Origin: Endozoicomonas sp. G2_2
GTDB lineage: Bacteria; Pseudomonadota; Gammaproteobacteria; Nevskiales; Salinisphaeraceae
Assembly: GCF_017744135.1 (NCBI RefSeq)
Contig: NZ_JAGHQU010000006.1
Span: 1 to 64,000 of the forward strand
Direction: 5' to 3'
Length of the DNA: 64,000 nucleotides
Both the position numbers and the translations under genes were made by a program. Every line of letters starts with the position of its first letter. Position 1 is the stretch's first letter. This document shows positions 1 to 9,465 of this stretch, in pieces. The notes beneath the pieces were generated by a model. It was given only the letters and a program-made list of their open reading frames with translations, was not told the origin of the DNA and ran no database searches.

Positions 1-162
1 GGCCATGGAGATCTCGCAGGACTGGCAGACGGGGCGACGCTATCTGAATATGAGCGAGGACGACAGCGAATAGAACGATTACGCCAACGTCAGGATCGCG
101 TTTTTACAGAAAGAATGTTGCTTAATCACCTGCCGCCGCGACTGGCACAACGCATTCGATAA
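1..162 (+). CDS. C-terminal end of an unidentified protein (partial)
   Basis: Frame 1 is open from the first base to TAA at 160–162, giving 53 residues that end in LLNHLPPRLAQRIR. The stretch is rich in Arg, Glu and Leu, as in a soluble helical protein. The stop lies six bases before the rfbB ATG, which suggests both belong to one transcription unit. The start is outside the window and I do not recognise the family. A shorter alternative in another frame stops at 71–73 and looks less likely. Nothing about function can be supported. Confidence 0.45.
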   Translation, partial: GHGDLAGLADGATLSEYERGRQRIERLRQRQDRVFTERMLLNHLPPRLAQRIR

Positions 163-168
163 CGCTTC

Positions 169-1245
169 ATGAAAATACTCGTCACCGGCGGCGCCGGCTT
201 CATCGGCTCGGCACTCATTCGCCATCTCATCCGCGAAACCGGGCACGAAGTCGTCAATATCGATACGCTAACCTACGCGGCCAACCCCGACGCGCTCGAG
301 AATGCTGCCGACGATCCGCGCTACGTCTTCGAACACGTCGATATCTGCAATGGTGACGCCGTGCGGCGCGTGCTGGCGACCCATCAGCCCGACGGCATCA
401 TCCACCTCGCCGCCGAATCACACGTGGACCGCTCTATCGACGGCCCGGACGATTTCATCCAGACCAACATCGTCGGCACCTTCAACCTGCTCGAGGCCGC
501 CCGCGCGTACTACGAAGAGCTCGACGGCCAGCGCAAGGCGCGTTTTCGTTTCCACCACGTCTCGACGGACGAAGTCTACGGCTCGCTCGGCGCCGACGGC
601 CTCTTCACGGAAGAAACCCCCTACGCGCCCAACTCGCCCTACTCCGCGTCGAAAGCATCCTCCGATCACCTGGTACGCGCCTGGCAGCACACCTATAACC
701 TGCCGACCGTATTGAGCAACTGCTCCAACAACTACGGCCCGTGGCAGTTCCCGGAAAAGCTTATCCCGTTGATGATTCTTAACGCCCTGCGCGGCCGCGC
801 CCTGCCGGTCTATGGCGACGGGCAGAACGTGCGCGACTGGCTTTACGTGGAAGACCACGCCAACGCACTCCAGCAGGTCTTCGAACACGGCCGAATCGGC
901 GAGCGATACAACATTGGCGGTCGCAACGAGGTCACCAACCTGGATCTGGTCCACACGCTCTGCGCCACGCTCGACGAACTGGCGCCAGACCCCGAACTGG
1001 GAGCACGCGAACAACTCATTACTTTTGTCGAGGATCGCAAGGGTCACGATCGTCGCTACGCCATCGATGCCACAAAGATGGTCGGTGAACTGAACTGGCA
1101 GCCGCAGCAAACACTGGAAACCGGCCTTCAACGTACCGTGCAATGGTATCTAGACAATCCCCATTGGGCGGCGTCGATACGCAACGCGGGCTACGATGGC
1201 CAGCGTCTGGGGCTGGCAAGCAGTCATCGCGCCGCCCCCCGATGA
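169..1245 (+). CDS. rfbB: dTDP-glucose 4,6-dehydratase
   Basis: The product is a 358-residue short-chain dehydrogenase of the extended type. It converts dTDP-glucose to dTDP-4-keto-6-deoxyglucose, the second step towards dTDP-rhamnose and related deoxy sugars. The N-terminal NAD-binding motif TGGAGFIG, the catalytic STDEVYG segment, the YSASK active-site motif and the [14 protein letters not shown] segment are all visible and typical of RfbB/RmlB. Length matches the family. No rfbA, rfbC or rfbD is in the window, so the final sugar cannot be named. The 3' end overlaps the next gene by ATGA, indicating coupling. Confidence 0.95.
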   Translation: MKILVTGGAGFIGSALIRHLIRETGHEVVNIDTLTYAANPDALENAADDPRYVFEHVDICNGDAVRRVLATHQPDGIIHLAAESHVDRSIDGPDDFIQTNIVGTFNLLEAARAYYEELDGQRKARFRFHHVSTDEVYGSLGADGLFTEETPYAPNSPYSASKASSDHLVRAWQHTYNLPTVLSNCSNNYGPWQFPEKLIPLMILNALRGRALPVYGDGQNVRDWLYVEDHANALQQVFEHGRIGERYNIGGRNEVTNLDLVHTLCATLDELAPDPELGAREQLITFVEDRKGHDRRYAIDATKMVGELNWQPQQTLETGLQRTVQWYLDNPHWAASIRNAGYDGQRLGLASSHRAAPR

Positions 1246-2405
1246 CGAGCCGCGACGCTCCATACTCCGCGAAGCTGGGTTCTAATACCGCGCTCCTGGT
1301 CGCCAACACGGACTGGTACCTATTCAATTTCCGACTCAACCTGCTCAAAGCGGCAGAACACAACGGCTGGCGCGTCCAGTTCGCCGCGCCGGATACCGGC
1401 TATTTCGCGCGTCTACAATCGCAAGGCTATACGGGCCATGTCGTACCGCTCGCATCCTCCAGCCTCAACCCTTGGCATGAACTAAAAGCGCTCATCGCAC
1501 TCGCGCACACGTTCCGGCGCACCCGGCCGGCGGTGATTCACCTCTTCACGCTCAAATGCGTGCTCTATGGCTGCCTCGCGGCGCCGTTCGCGCGCCGCGC
1601 ACGCATCATCGGTGCGATCACCGGTATGGGGCATCTGTTCACCACCCATAGTTGGCGTACGCGCCTGCTCAAGACACCCGTGCTCGTCGCGCTCAAGCTT
1701 GCGCTCAAGATCGCCGATGCGCATCTGATTTTTCAGAATAGCGCAGACCGCGACGAGTTCGTCGAACACCGGTTGATACTGTTCGAACGCACCACCGTCA
1801 TCCGCGGCTCCGGTGTCGATTGTGACCGTTTCGAACCCGCGCCAAAGCCACGCGATAACCACAAACGGCCCCGACTACTCTTCTGTGGCAGGCTCATCGA
1901 AGAGAAAGGCATCCGCGAATACCTTGAAGCAACACAAATGCTGCGCGACAACGGCTACGTTTTTGAAAGCCAGATCGCCGGCGCACCGTATCCAGGCAAT
2001 CCGAGTTCGCTAAGCGAAAACGAAGTGGAGCGATTGGCAGAGAGCAACGAACACAGCTTCCTCGGCCACCACGAAGACATGGCGACTCTTTTTAAAGAGA
2101 CCGATATCGTCGTGCTACCCACTTACCGCGAAGGCACACCCAAGGCTTTGCTCGAAGCCGCAGCGTGTGGCTGCATCATTGTCACGACCGATATCCCGGG
2201 CTGCCAGGGTATCGTGGACCACGGCCAGAACGGCGCACTTGTCGAACCGCGAAACGCCGGGGCGATCGCCTCCGCCCTGGAAAAGATTCTGAGCAGTACA
2301 CTCGAAGAGCGCCAGGCCATGCGCAAGTGCTCACGCGCAATCGCCATCGAGCGATTCAGCGACCACGAAGTCAACCGAAAAACGCTCGACCTCTACGCCC
2401 CATAG
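1242..2405 (+). CDS. Glycosyltransferase family 4
   Basis: This is a 387-residue GT-B glycosyltransferase, probably adding a sugar to an undecaprenyl-linked glycan on the cytoplasmic side of the membrane. The N-terminus ([18 protein letters not shown]) and the C-terminal donor-site segment [18 protein letters not shown], with its E-x7-E pattern, are characteristic of group 1 enzymes such as PglA-type transferases. I chose the ATG at 1242 because it overlaps the rfbB stop as ATGA. The open frame extends upstream to 1143, but that part lies inside rfbB and does not resemble the family. Donor and acceptor are unknown. Confidence 0.88.
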   Translation: MTSRDAPYSAKLGSNTALLVANTDWYLFNFRLNLLKAAEHNGWRVQFAAPDTGYFARLQSQGYTGHVVPLASSSLNPWHELKALIALAHTFRRTRPAVIHLFTLKCVLYGCLAAPFARRARIIGAITGMGHLFTTHSWRTRLLKTPVLVALKLALKIADAHLIFQNSADRDEFVEHRLILFERTTVIRGSGVDCDRFEPAPKPRDNHKRPRLLFCGRLIEEKGIREYLEATQMLRDNGYVFESQIAGAPYPGNPSSLSENEVERLAESNEHSFLGHHEDMATLFKETDIVVLPTYREGTPKALLEAAACGCIIVTTDIPGCQGIVDHGQNGALVEPRNAGAIASALEKILSSTLEERQAMRKCSRAIAIERFSDHEVNRKTLDLYAP

Positions 2406-2436
2406 GCAGGACTGGCCCATAACGCGTAACTCGTAG

Positions 2437-2464
2437 GTCGGATTAGCCAAAGGCGTAATCCGAC
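2437..2464. repeat. REP-like palindrome between convergent genes
   Basis: GTCGGATTA at 2437–2445 and TAATCCGAC at 2456–2464 form a perfect 9-bp inverted repeat around a 10-base spacer. Sequences of the form GTAGGTCGGATTA…TAATCCGAC are a familiar dispersed extragenic palindrome in several proteobacteria. It sits in the 148-bp gap between the convergent glycosyltransferase and dehydrogenase genes. It may help end transcription from both sides, but there is no T-run beside it. Confidence 0.6.
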
Positions 2465-2553
2465 AAAACAAGTCGCAAACGCCAGAACACCGTCTTACCT
2501 GATACTCATCCCAAAACCCGGATATCTATAATTACCCGGACCAACTCGAACCA

Positions 2554-3840
2554 TCACAACCGCCCATCCGTGTCCGCAACAGGGAACGCATACTTCACGT
2601 CATAAACGATATGCGGATCGCGACAATAACCACGAATCACCTCGACCCCGGCTTCTTGAAAATCCCGATGCGCCACGGCGACCACCGCAGCGTCATAGGT
2701 GCCGGCTTCCGGTTCTTCGGCTAGCGTCAACCCATATTCGTGATCGACCGTGGCCGCATCCGCCCAGGGGTCGTAAATATCCACGGCCACGTCCATCGAC
2801 GCCAGTTCCCGCACAATATCGACAACGCGCGTATTCCGAATATCGGGGCAATTTTCCTTAAATGTCAGCCCCATAACCAGCACTCGGGCACCGTTGACTT
2901 GGATGCGCTTGCGCAGCATCAGCCGAATCACTTCCTGCGCGATATATCGGCCCATCCCATCGTTTATGCGACGCCCCGCCAGAATCATCTCTGGATGCAG
3001 GCCAACGGCCTGCGCCTTATACGTCAGGTAGTATGGATCCACACCGATACAATGGCCACCAACCAAACCTGGCCGAAAAGGCAAGAAGTTCCACTTGGTC
3101 CCGGCCGCTTCCAACACTTTCTGTGTATCGATACCCAGCCGTGAAAAGATCTGGGCCAACTCGTTCACCAGCGCTACGTTGATATCGCGCTGAACGTTCT
3201 CTATCACCTTGGCGGCTTCTGCCACCGCGATACTGGATGCGCGGTGGATACCCGCCGGCACGATCTCGCCATAAAGCACAGCCAGTCGATCCGCCACGGC
3301 CGGTGTCGATCCGGACACCACTTTCACGATGTGAGCGAGGCCATGCTGGGTGTCACCCGGATTGGCCCGCTCTGGGCTGTACCCCACGAAGAAATCTTCG
3401 TTGAAGATGAGCCCTGAACCCGCCGCCAACAACGGCACGCACTTCTCTTCCGTGGCCCCTGGATATACCGTGGATTCATAGACCACGACATCGCCGGAGC
3501 GCAGGTGCGGCGCCAGCGTTCTAGATGCCGCTTCCAGCGGTCCGAAATCGGGCACTCGTGCGTCGGTGACCGGCGTCGGGACTGTCACGATATAAAGATT
3601 CGCCGTGGCGAGCGCATCAGGGTCACTGACAAAACTCAATTGCGACGCACTCGACAACTCGTCTTCCGGTACTTCGCGGGTTCGATCATGGCCGGCCTGC
3701 AACTGCGCAATTCGCTGTCCGTCAATGTCGAACCCTAGGGTCGAATACCTCTTGCCGAACGACACCGCCAACGGCAAGCCGACGTAACCCAATCCCAGTA
3801 CAGCGATACGCGGCTCACTTAACATCGACTCTTTATGCAT
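2554..3840 (-). CDS. UDP-N-acetyl-hexosamine 6-dehydrogenase (WbpA/TviB family)
   Basis: The product is a 428-residue NAD-dependent nucleotide-sugar dehydrogenase that oxidises C6 of a UDP-HexNAc to the uronic acid in two steps. The Rossmann motif VLGLGYVGLPLAV and the catalytic-cysteine segment GGHCIGVDPYYL are present, and length fits the WbpA/TviB group. A second Met six residues in (MLSEPRIAVLG) is an alternative start. It is the last gene of the minus-strand cluster. With the WlbA-like, aminotransferase, acetyltransferase and epimerase genes at 13.9–21.3 kb it would supply UDP-GlcNAcA; that link is inference from context. Confidence 0.9.
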   Translation of the reverse strand: MHKESMLSEPRIAVLGLGYVGLPLAVSFGKRYSTLGFDIDGQRIAQLQAGHDRTREVPEDELSSASQLSFVSDPDALATANLYIVTVPTPVTDARVPDFGPLEAASRTLAPHLRSGDVVVYESTVYPGATEEKCVPLLAAGSGLIFNEDFFVGYSPERANPGDTQHGLAHIVKVVSGSTPAVADRLAVLYGEIVPAGIHRASSIAVAEAAKVIENVQRDINVALVNELAQIFSRLGIDTQKVLEAAGTKWNFLPFRPGLVGGHCIGVDPYYLTYKAQAVGLHPEMILAGRRINDGMGRYIAQEVIRLMLRKRIQVNGARVLVMGLTFKENCPDIRNTRVVDIVRELASMDVAVDIYDPWADAATVDHEYGLTLAEEPEAGTYDAAVVAVAHRDFQEAGVEVIRGYCRDPHIVYDVKYAFPVADTDGRL

Positions 3841-3874
3841 GAATTGTCCTAGTTAGAATCAAGGGATAGGGCAG

Positions 3875-4912
3875 TTACCCGCTAACCATTGGCCAGAAAC
3901 GGTACGGTAGCCACGCATTGCTGTGCGCCGCGTAGTTAAGCCAAACGAACTGCACCAGCGCATAAAACGCGATGATCGCGCCACGCGCCATGAAACGGCT
4001 ATTGCCGCGCACAAGCTGCGGTAGATAGCTGAAGACCACTAGCTGGATCGGCATGAAATATAACGCGACACGATCTACCGCTGTAGGCGCTTGAAACACC
4101 AGCGGCAAGCATATGATCGAGAACGCCGACATCCAGAACCAAAGCTTATGCTCTTCTGCGGCCATACGAAATCGGTCGCGATACAAGAGAAACAGTGCGG
4201 CCGGAACCACATTCATGGCAACACGGATTGGCCCACCCTCAGAGGCCTGTGAGTATTCGGCGATGACATAGTTTTGCCACAAACCAGATATACGTTCGGC
4301 AAGAAATAACCAGTAAAGTAGCCCGCCGACGATCCCGACCCACAATGATGTCCAGACACGGTTGCGGGTACTGGCGAGCGCCGCCAGCGGCGCGAGGATC
4401 ACCGCGGATTTGTGGAAAGTGGCAGCGATCGCCAGAAGCAGCATGAAACCGACAATCCTGCGGTCAAGCAGATACGTCAGACCACAGAGCATGAAGCCGA
4501 ACGCCACGGCCTGGCGGGTATACCCCATCGCCAGGACAATGACCATATAAGGGATTGCGACCGTCACAGCCAACATAGGCGCCGGCAGACGACGCACGAA
4601 AAGAATTAGGCCAGTGGAAAAAACGGCCCCCGAAAACAGGTTAACCAACCAGACGCCTGCACCGAGCTGCGCTACGACCCAGTTCAGCAGATAGTAAGCG
4701 GGATCTGAAAACGCGAAGAGTTCGACAAAAGCGACATTGCCGGCGCGATAAAAAATCGACACATAAGTGCTCCAGTCGCCGCCAACCTGAAATCTCAGGC
4801 CAATAAACGCGCAAAGCAATGCACTCAATAACAGCCAGCTGGCGGATGAAACGCGCAGCTTAACCATCGCACCGGAAGCGGCCAGCACAAAGGCGGCCCA
4901 ATAAGTCAGCAT
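3875..4912 (-). CDS. EpsG-family polysaccharide polymerase (Wzy-like membrane protein)
   Basis: This 345-residue protein is very hydrophobic, with about nine to ten predicted membrane segments. The N-terminal segment LLCAFIGLRFQVGGDWSTY matches the EpsG family signature near the first periplasmic loop. Such proteins polymerise lipid-linked repeat units at the outer face of the inner membrane. It is the only polymerase candidate in the cluster, which also encodes Wzx, Wza, Wzb and Wzc, so a Wzy role is likely. It lies 34 bp upstream of the sugar dehydrogenase gene in the same direction. Confidence 0.8.
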   Translation of the reverse strand: MLTYWAAFVLAASGAMVKLRVSSASWLLLSALLCAFIGLRFQVGGDWSTYVSIFYRAGNVAFVELFAFSDPAYYLLNWVVAQLGAGVWLVNLFSGAVFSTGLILFVRRLPAPMLAVTVAIPYMVIVLAMGYTRQAVAFGFMLCGLTYLLDRRIVGFMLLLAIAATFHKSAVILAPLAALASTRNRVWTSLWVGIVGGLLYWLFLAERISGLWQNYVIAEYSQASEGGPIRVAMNVVPAALFLLYRDRFRMAAEEHKLWFWMSAFSIICLPLVFQAPTAVDRVALYFMPIQLVVFSYLPQLVRGNSRFMARGAIIAFYALVQFVWLNYAAHSNAWLPYRFWPMVSG

Positions 4913-4923
4913 GTGTGCCGTTA

Positions 4924-5139
4924 TTAGCTAGGGGTTTGGCTTAAATCGACCACTTTCAGCCGATCATTGTAACGCAAAGGCGATAGACCGTATCGATGAC
5001 GACCGAACTCCCTACAGCAAACCTCTAGAGATAGCACCGCATCGACCTCCGGTATCAGCGATTTCGCACCCTGCATTCTCAAACCAATAATGCAGGAATC
5101 CGCGGAACGTAAAGCATGCGGCTCAACTACAGCTCCTTG
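4924..5139 (-). pseudogene. Possible C-terminal remnant of an unidentified gene
   Basis: The 328-bp gap 4913–5240 has no intact gene. On the minus strand one frame stays open for 72 codons, from just after a TGA at 5140–5142 to TAA at 4924–4926. It reads protein-like sequence such as IGLRMQGAKSLIPEVDAVL. There is no start codon with a ribosome site at its head. Its stop lies 11 bp before the polymerase ATG, the spacing expected of a former operon gene. Another frame here is also partly open, so coding status is uncertain. The family is not recognised. Confidence 0.3.
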
Positions 5140-5240
5140 TCAGGGCCATATCGTTAGTTACAAGCTTTGAATGGAGCAAACGCTTCGAAAATATCAAACA
5201 TGGTAAAACTTTTTCTACCCCGAAAAAAGCCAGAGATCGA

Positions 5241-6695
5241 CTACCCATCATCACCTTCGCAGACAGCAGTCGAGCTTTTGCCATAAGTCACGGTGATGGG
5301 TTTCTCGCGCTTTCTGGCAACATGGCTCATAACAAGACTGACCTTACCATTCGGGCCTTTAGGCAGTATTTCGACAATCTCAGTATCGAGGCGAATATTG
5401 TATCCCAGCACACGCTCAAAGCTGTTCTTCACAGCTTGCGATACTGTGGCTTCATCGAATCCAGGTACGAGCACCGCGCGAAGCTGAAATCGATCGTATT
5501 CACGTTGTATGACTTGAGATTCTCTCAATCCATCAACGTATTTCAGTGTACGGTAAGTAAACATGCCTAGCGCTCGACCGTCTGGCGTATAAATTAGGTC
5601 CTCAACTCGCCCCACCACTCCTTCAACGGTTGGGGTCGTCAAACCGCAAGTACAGGTCGCCAGTTCTTGCTGCTTTAGTCCCGAGACGAGATCGCCGGTA
5701 CGGTAACGAATTAGAGGCGTTCTATCCTGAACGAAACTTGTCGCAACAATCTCTCCGTCACCTTCATCGCTAACACCGTCGGGCGTTAAAACTTCTAGTA
5801 TTCCGGACTGCCAACGCACGTGATATACGCCAGCCCGACATTGCTGTACCAACGGCAACCCCTCGCTTGCCGAGTAATAATCAAGGACCGGCGCTTTAGT
5901 TTTGAGCTGCAACTCGTCTTTGACCTCGCCTTGAAGCGTCTCAGCAGTTGTGACAATTGCCTTAAGCGACGAGAGCGTTTTGGGTGACCGGGAAAGCAGC
6001 CTAACCAACTGCAAGATTGCGGATGGATAGCCATCGATAACGCGTGGCTGCAAGTGCTCTACACGCCGACAAATCGCCCATGCATGATCATCGTCCAAGT
6101 GATATGAGGAAACGAAAAGCTGCTGCTCTGCTGCATTATAGACCCAGGGTTTGGCTACCTTTCGCCCCGGCGGTGCAACAAGCCGACCAGAGAGTCTGAC
6201 GCTAGGCTCGAGAATACCTGCTCCTCCGGCATGCCGGATATGATCAGCTTGAAAAGCAAACCGCCTCTGTATAGATGCAAGATCGTGTTCGACCCGCGTA
6301 GGCATGCCAGTAGAACCACTAGTAGAAGACTCGCTATACCGTCGAATACTCTGATTGAGAAAGGCATCGAGATCTTCCTTTAAAGCCGCTTTTCCGAGAA
6401 GAGGCAGCATTGCTAACGAATCATAAAGTGACGCGTTTTTCATCTCCAAAAAATCAATGTGCTCGAAGGCTTCCCGATAATGCCTACAACCTTCTCGCGC
6501 TGATTCTGCGAGCTGCAGAAGTCTCTTGTGCTGCCACTCTCTTTGGCGCTCGGGATACCAGTCTTCGGAATATTCCACGAAGTCAAGCGTACGGTGAAAC
6601 TCGCCGCGGTAGCGTACGATCCGATTGCGCACACCCAGGCCGAGGACAAACGCTTGACGCAGTGGCCATGGTAGTGACTCAAAATTTATTTTCAC
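5241..6695 (-). CDS. CapK/phenylacetate-CoA ligase-like adenylate-forming protein
   Basis: A 484-residue member of the ANL superfamily branch that includes CapK and coenzyme F390 synthetase. The P-loop-like motif SSTSGSTGMPTRVE, the acceptor motif DYYSASEG and the segment TPLIRYRTGDLV are in family order. A cysteine pair (CTCG) follows the RTGDL motif. Relatives inside capsule loci are thought to activate an acid for transfer onto a sugar, but substrates are mostly unknown. It lies between a polymerase and a glycosyltransferase, so glycan decoration is the best guess. The start is the ATG at 6695. Confidence 0.82.
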   Translation of the reverse strand: MKINFESLPWPLRQAFVLGLGVRNRIVRYRGEFHRTLDFVEYSEDWYPERQREWQHKRLLQLAESAREGCRHYREAFEHIDFLEMKNASLYDSLAMLPLLGKAALKEDLDAFLNQSIRRYSESSTSGSTGMPTRVEHDLASIQRRFAFQADHIRHAGGAGILEPSVRLSGRLVAPPGRKVAKPWVYNAAEQQLFVSSYHLDDDHAWAICRRVEHLQPRVIDGYPSAILQLVRLLSRSPKTLSSLKAIVTTAETLQGEVKDELQLKTKAPVLDYYSASEGLPLVQQCRAGVYHVRWQSGILEVLTPDGVSDEGDGEIVATSFVQDRTPLIRYRTGDLVSGLKQQELATCTCGLTTPTVEGVVGRVEDLIYTPDGRALGMFTYRTLKYVDGLRESQVIQREYDRFQLRAVLVPGFDEATVSQAVKNSFERVLGYNIRLDTEIVEILPKGPNGKVSLVMSHVARKREKPITVTYGKSSTAVCEGDDG

Positions 6696-6755
6696 TGGTT
6701 ACGCGCCACCTATAAAGATATTTGAGATCGACTTGCAAACCGCCGGTCGGGACAG

Positions 6756-7850
6756 CTACCCCGCGCTCCTGTAAACTGCCAAGTAATTTTCCGCCGTTGT
6801 AGCCAACGAAAATTTTTCGATAACTCGTTTTCGTGCGTCATGTCCAAGCGCACAAGCCTCCCGTTTGGATAATTTCAGTGCATTGCTCATGCTTTCCGCG
6901 AGAGATTCCGGATCGCGTGGCGCAACTAAAAAGCCGCAGTCGCCTAGAACCTCTTTGACGCCGCCACAATTGGTGGCAACAACGAGTCTTTCACAGGCCA
7001 TCGCTTCGGCGACTACTAGTCCGAATCCTTCGTAGGAGGAAGACAAGACGAAAACGTCACAAATCGACATCAGTTCGGGTACGTCGTGTCGCACGCCCAA
7101 AAAACGTACTTGCGGCGCCACACCTAGAGACTCGGCCAAATCGACTAATTGGGCTCGCAGTGGTCCGTCGCCCACTATTAGCAACTGAGGACAAAAATCC
7201 ATATTTGAAAGTAGAGCGACAGCGCGCAATAAATTTGGGTAGTCCTTCTGGTTCCATAACCTCCCTACCGCAAGCAGCACGGAAGTATTTTCACCTATCG
7301 ACAATTCCGCGCGCAATCGCTCACGCACCTCTGGATCGAACACGAAAGCCGTAGTATCGATACCGTTAAACACCGTAATCATGCGTCCAAGAGTAGTGCC
7401 GCCTTTTTGACGGAATAACTCAACCGCCTCATCAGACACATTCGTCGAAATATCGGCGAGCCAGTCAGTAACGCGATAAGCCAACATACGCGCGGGCTTC
7501 CCTTCGTTGGTGATATGAGCGCTGGAGATCAGCCGCCGCATTGGCGTAACAATCCTAAGCAGTCGCGTAAGAACATTCGCATGTACTAAGTGACTGTTCA
7601 CGACATCTGGTTCGAACTCACGGATCAACCGCCTCAGCCGCCACAAGCTCCGGATCACCGCATACGGACGCCGTGCCATGCAAAGATCGACTAGGCTGAC
7701 TCTCGCGTCCAATGGCTTGAGCGAAGCAGGACCGTGAAAATAAGAGAGCACGACTTCATGCCCTTCGCTGACAAATTTATCCGCCAAAGTTGTGACCATG
7801 CGCTCGGCACCGCCGACACCAAGGCTCGTAATCACGAAAAGTATTTTCAT
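6756..7850 (-). CDS. Glycosyltransferase family 4
   Basis: This is a 364-residue GT-B retaining glycosyltransferase. The N-terminal LFVITSLGVGGAERMV segment and the C-terminal SSSYEGFGLVVAEAMACE segment with its E-x7-E pattern are diagnostic of group 1. The central LAVGRLWNQKDYPNLL region marks the start of the donor-nucleotide domain. It belongs to the minus-strand polysaccharide cluster and is preceded 25 bp upstream by the stop of a decayed gene. Donor and acceptor sugars cannot be read from sequence. Confidence 0.88.
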   Translation of the reverse strand: MKILFVITSLGVGGAERMVTTLADKFVSEGHEVVLSYFHGPASLKPLDARVSLVDLCMARRPYAVIRSLWRLRRLIREFEPDVVNSHLVHANVLTRLLRIVTPMRRLISSAHITNEGKPARMLAYRVTDWLADISTNVSDEAVELFRQKGGTTLGRMITVFNGIDTTAFVFDPEVRERLRAELSIGENTSVLLAVGRLWNQKDYPNLLRAVALLSNMDFCPQLLIVGDGPLRAQLVDLAESLGVAPQVRFLGVRHDVPELMSICDVFVLSSSYEGFGLVVAEAMACERLVVATNCGGVKEVLGDCGFLVAPRDPESLAESMSNALKLSKREACALGHDARKRVIEKFSLATTAENYLAVYRSAG

Positions 7851-7874
7851 TTATTTTCAGCCTCGGCGCAGTTC

Positions 7875-8229
7875 TCAATAAGCTTCGTGATAATCACGTG
7901 GATATTTACCTAATGCTCTCTCTTCGCGGCATAACATCGCGTTCTCAATACAGGCGTCTTTGCAGCTCTCGCTTTCGTTAAGCAACGTAAAAAGCTGCTC
8001 GATAAACTTCTCAATTTCTAGACACAAGGGATCGATCGAATGCCGCCAACGGCAAGACGTCTTCTATAAATTCAACACAGTAATAACCTGCACTGCGCGC
8101 TGATCGCTGGAACGCCTCGCGTATGCACCTCGATGAGAGGTGTAGCGGGGCATTTATGATGGCTGGTAAACGCGAAACGTTTCAAGGGTAATCTTTCTTT
8201 TCGCCGAGGGGTGAAGATTGATCAGTTAA
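7875..8229 (-). pseudogene. Frameshifted C-terminal gene remnant next to the IS3 element
   Basis: No intact gene occupies 7851–8230. On the minus strand three open stretches in different frames follow one another and read like one protein: PLIEVHTRGVPAIS, then GYYCVEFIEDVLPLAAF, then a 62-codon stretch (8063 to the TGA at 7875) ending CREERALGKYPRDYHEAY. Joining them needs two frameshifts. The stop lies 25 bp before the next glycosyltransferase, as in an operon. The upstream part is lost at the IS3 end. The PLIE…RGVPAIS piece hints at a glycosyltransferase, but I cannot name the family. Confidence 0.42.
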
Positions 8230-8235
8230 TGGGCT

Positions 8236-9111
8236 CTACCCCGTTTCGGCGGACGACTGAGAAAAGGTTAACGGATACTTTCGATCATCAGCCGCCATGC
8301 GCTGTCGGATACGCGGATTATGGAAGCGCTCGATGTAATCGAAGACATCGGTTCGGGCTTCGGCCAACGTCTGGTAACGGCGCCGGTTCACGCGCTCTCG
8401 CTTGAGCATGCCGAAGAAGCCCTCCGCAGCGGCATTGTCACCGCAATGGCCGACAGCGCTCATACTGCAGATCAGGTTGTGGCCGCGTAGAAAACGCTGG
8501 TAGTCGTCGCTCGTAAATTGCGTACCGCGATCCGAATGCAATACGACCGGCTCGTCGTGCGTCTCGCGTTGCCAGAGCGCCATCAGCACGGCTTTGAGTA
8601 CGAGATCCGGGGTCTGACGGGCGCTCATCGACCAGCCGACCACGGCCTTGTTATAAAGATCGACGACGACGCACAGATACAGCCAGCCTTCGGCGGTCCG
8701 GATATAGGTGATATCCGTCACCCATTTCGTGTTGGGTTCGAGCGCGACGAAGTCGCGCTCGAGGTGGTTGCGAACATGATCCGGACGAACACCGGAGGGC
8801 TTGGCCCGCCAACGCCGCCGTTGGGGGATGCCCTGAAGGCCGCTGGCGGCCATGAGTCGAGCCACCCGATTGCGGCTGACGCTCTCGCCCTCGAACTGCA
8901 GCGTCTCCGTGATCCGCGGTGCACCGAACACGCCATCGCTGTCGCGATGCAGCGTGTGGATCTTCTCGGTCAGGCGCGCATTGGCACGGGCCCGAGCGCT
9001 TGGCGACCGGCTCGCCCAGGCGTAATAGCCACTGGTCGAAACTTTCAGGCAGCGGCACATTAGCTGGACAGCGTAATCAGAGCGACAACGCCGGATCGTC
9101 GCGTACCTCAC
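8236..9111 (-). CDS. IS3-family transposase OrfB (DDE integrase domain)
   Basis: The product has 291 residues, starting at GTG 9111. It contains the helix-turn-helix-like [14 protein letters not shown] segment and an rve integrase core. The DDE residues are visible in [18 protein letters not shown] and [13 protein letters not shown]. Length is normal for OrfB, with no internal stop, so the catalytic half looks intact. In this family OrfB is made as an OrfA–OrfB fusion by −1 frameshifting; here OrfA itself appears shifted (see the next entry), so activity is doubtful. Confidence 0.92.
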   Translation of the reverse strand: MRYATIRRCRSDYAVQLMCRCLKVSTSGYYAWASRSPSARARANARLTEKIHTLHRDSDGVFGAPRITETLQFEGESVSRNRVARLMAASGLQGIPQRRRWRAKPSGVRPDHVRNHLERDFVALEPNTKWVTDITYIRTAEGWLYLCVVVDLYNKAVVGWSMSARQTPDLVLKAVLMALWQRETHDEPVVLHSDRGTQFTSDDYQRFLRGHNLICSMSAVGHCGDNAAAEGFFGMLKRERVNRRRYQTLAEARTDVFDYIERFHNPRIRQRMAADDRKYPLTFSQSSAETG

Positions 9112-9391
9112 GATGATTCCTTGGCGAAGTACGTTGCCGCGTCGCGCAAAAATCGCGCTCCTTCTTGACCTGTGCCAGCTCGCGCTTCAGACGGGCCAAT
9201 TCCTGGTCACGCGGCGTACCGGTGCCTTGGAACGCGCCTTTTGGCGCACGCCAGGCCTCGCGGCACCAGCGGTTGAGCATCGTCGGACTGAGTCCAAGAT
9301 CGCGAGCGACTGCGCTCGCACTGCTTGATGACGAGCGCACCAGCTCAACGGCTTCGGCCTTGAACTCGGCACTGTACTTCTTGCGTGGCAT
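9077..9391 (-). CDS. IS3-family transposase OrfA, probably frameshifted near its end
   Basis: The product has 104 residues. The N-terminus [17 protein letters not shown] is a typical IS3 OrfA helix-turn-helix start, followed by the coiled region [11 protein letters not shown]. After ERDF the frame departs from the family. The T5 tract at 9148–9152 is one T short: with one more T the protein would end [17 protein letters not shown], and its TGA would overlap the orfB GTG. Either a base was lost or the tract is a slippery site. The first explanation fits better, because the alternative frame is the conserved one. Confidence 0.85.
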   Translation of the reverse strand: MPRKKYSAEFKAEAVELVRSSSSSASAVARDLGLSPTMLNRWCREAWRAPKGAFQGTGTPRDQELARLKRELAQVKKERDFCATRQRTSPRNHREVRDDPALSL

Positions 9392-9465
9392 AACACTCCT
9401 TGTTCGGTTCCATGATGAGCCTTCTTTGAAGTGTCCGCATTAACGGGTGAGAACCCCAACATATC

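Larger units (their letters stand above)
8230..9458 (-). mobile_element. IS3-family insertion sequence
   Basis: About 1.23 kb, bounded by imperfect terminal inverted repeats. The left end reads GGGCTCTACCCCGTT (8231 on). The right end, on the complement, reads GGGTTCTCACCCGTT (from about 9456), and both continue into GCGGAC. The two transposase frames lie between, and the orfB stop lies inside the left repeat, as is usual in IS3 elements. I see no convincing target duplication. The right end lies 8 bp past the methyltransferase stop codon. Exact ends are uncertain by one or two bases. Confidence 0.85.
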
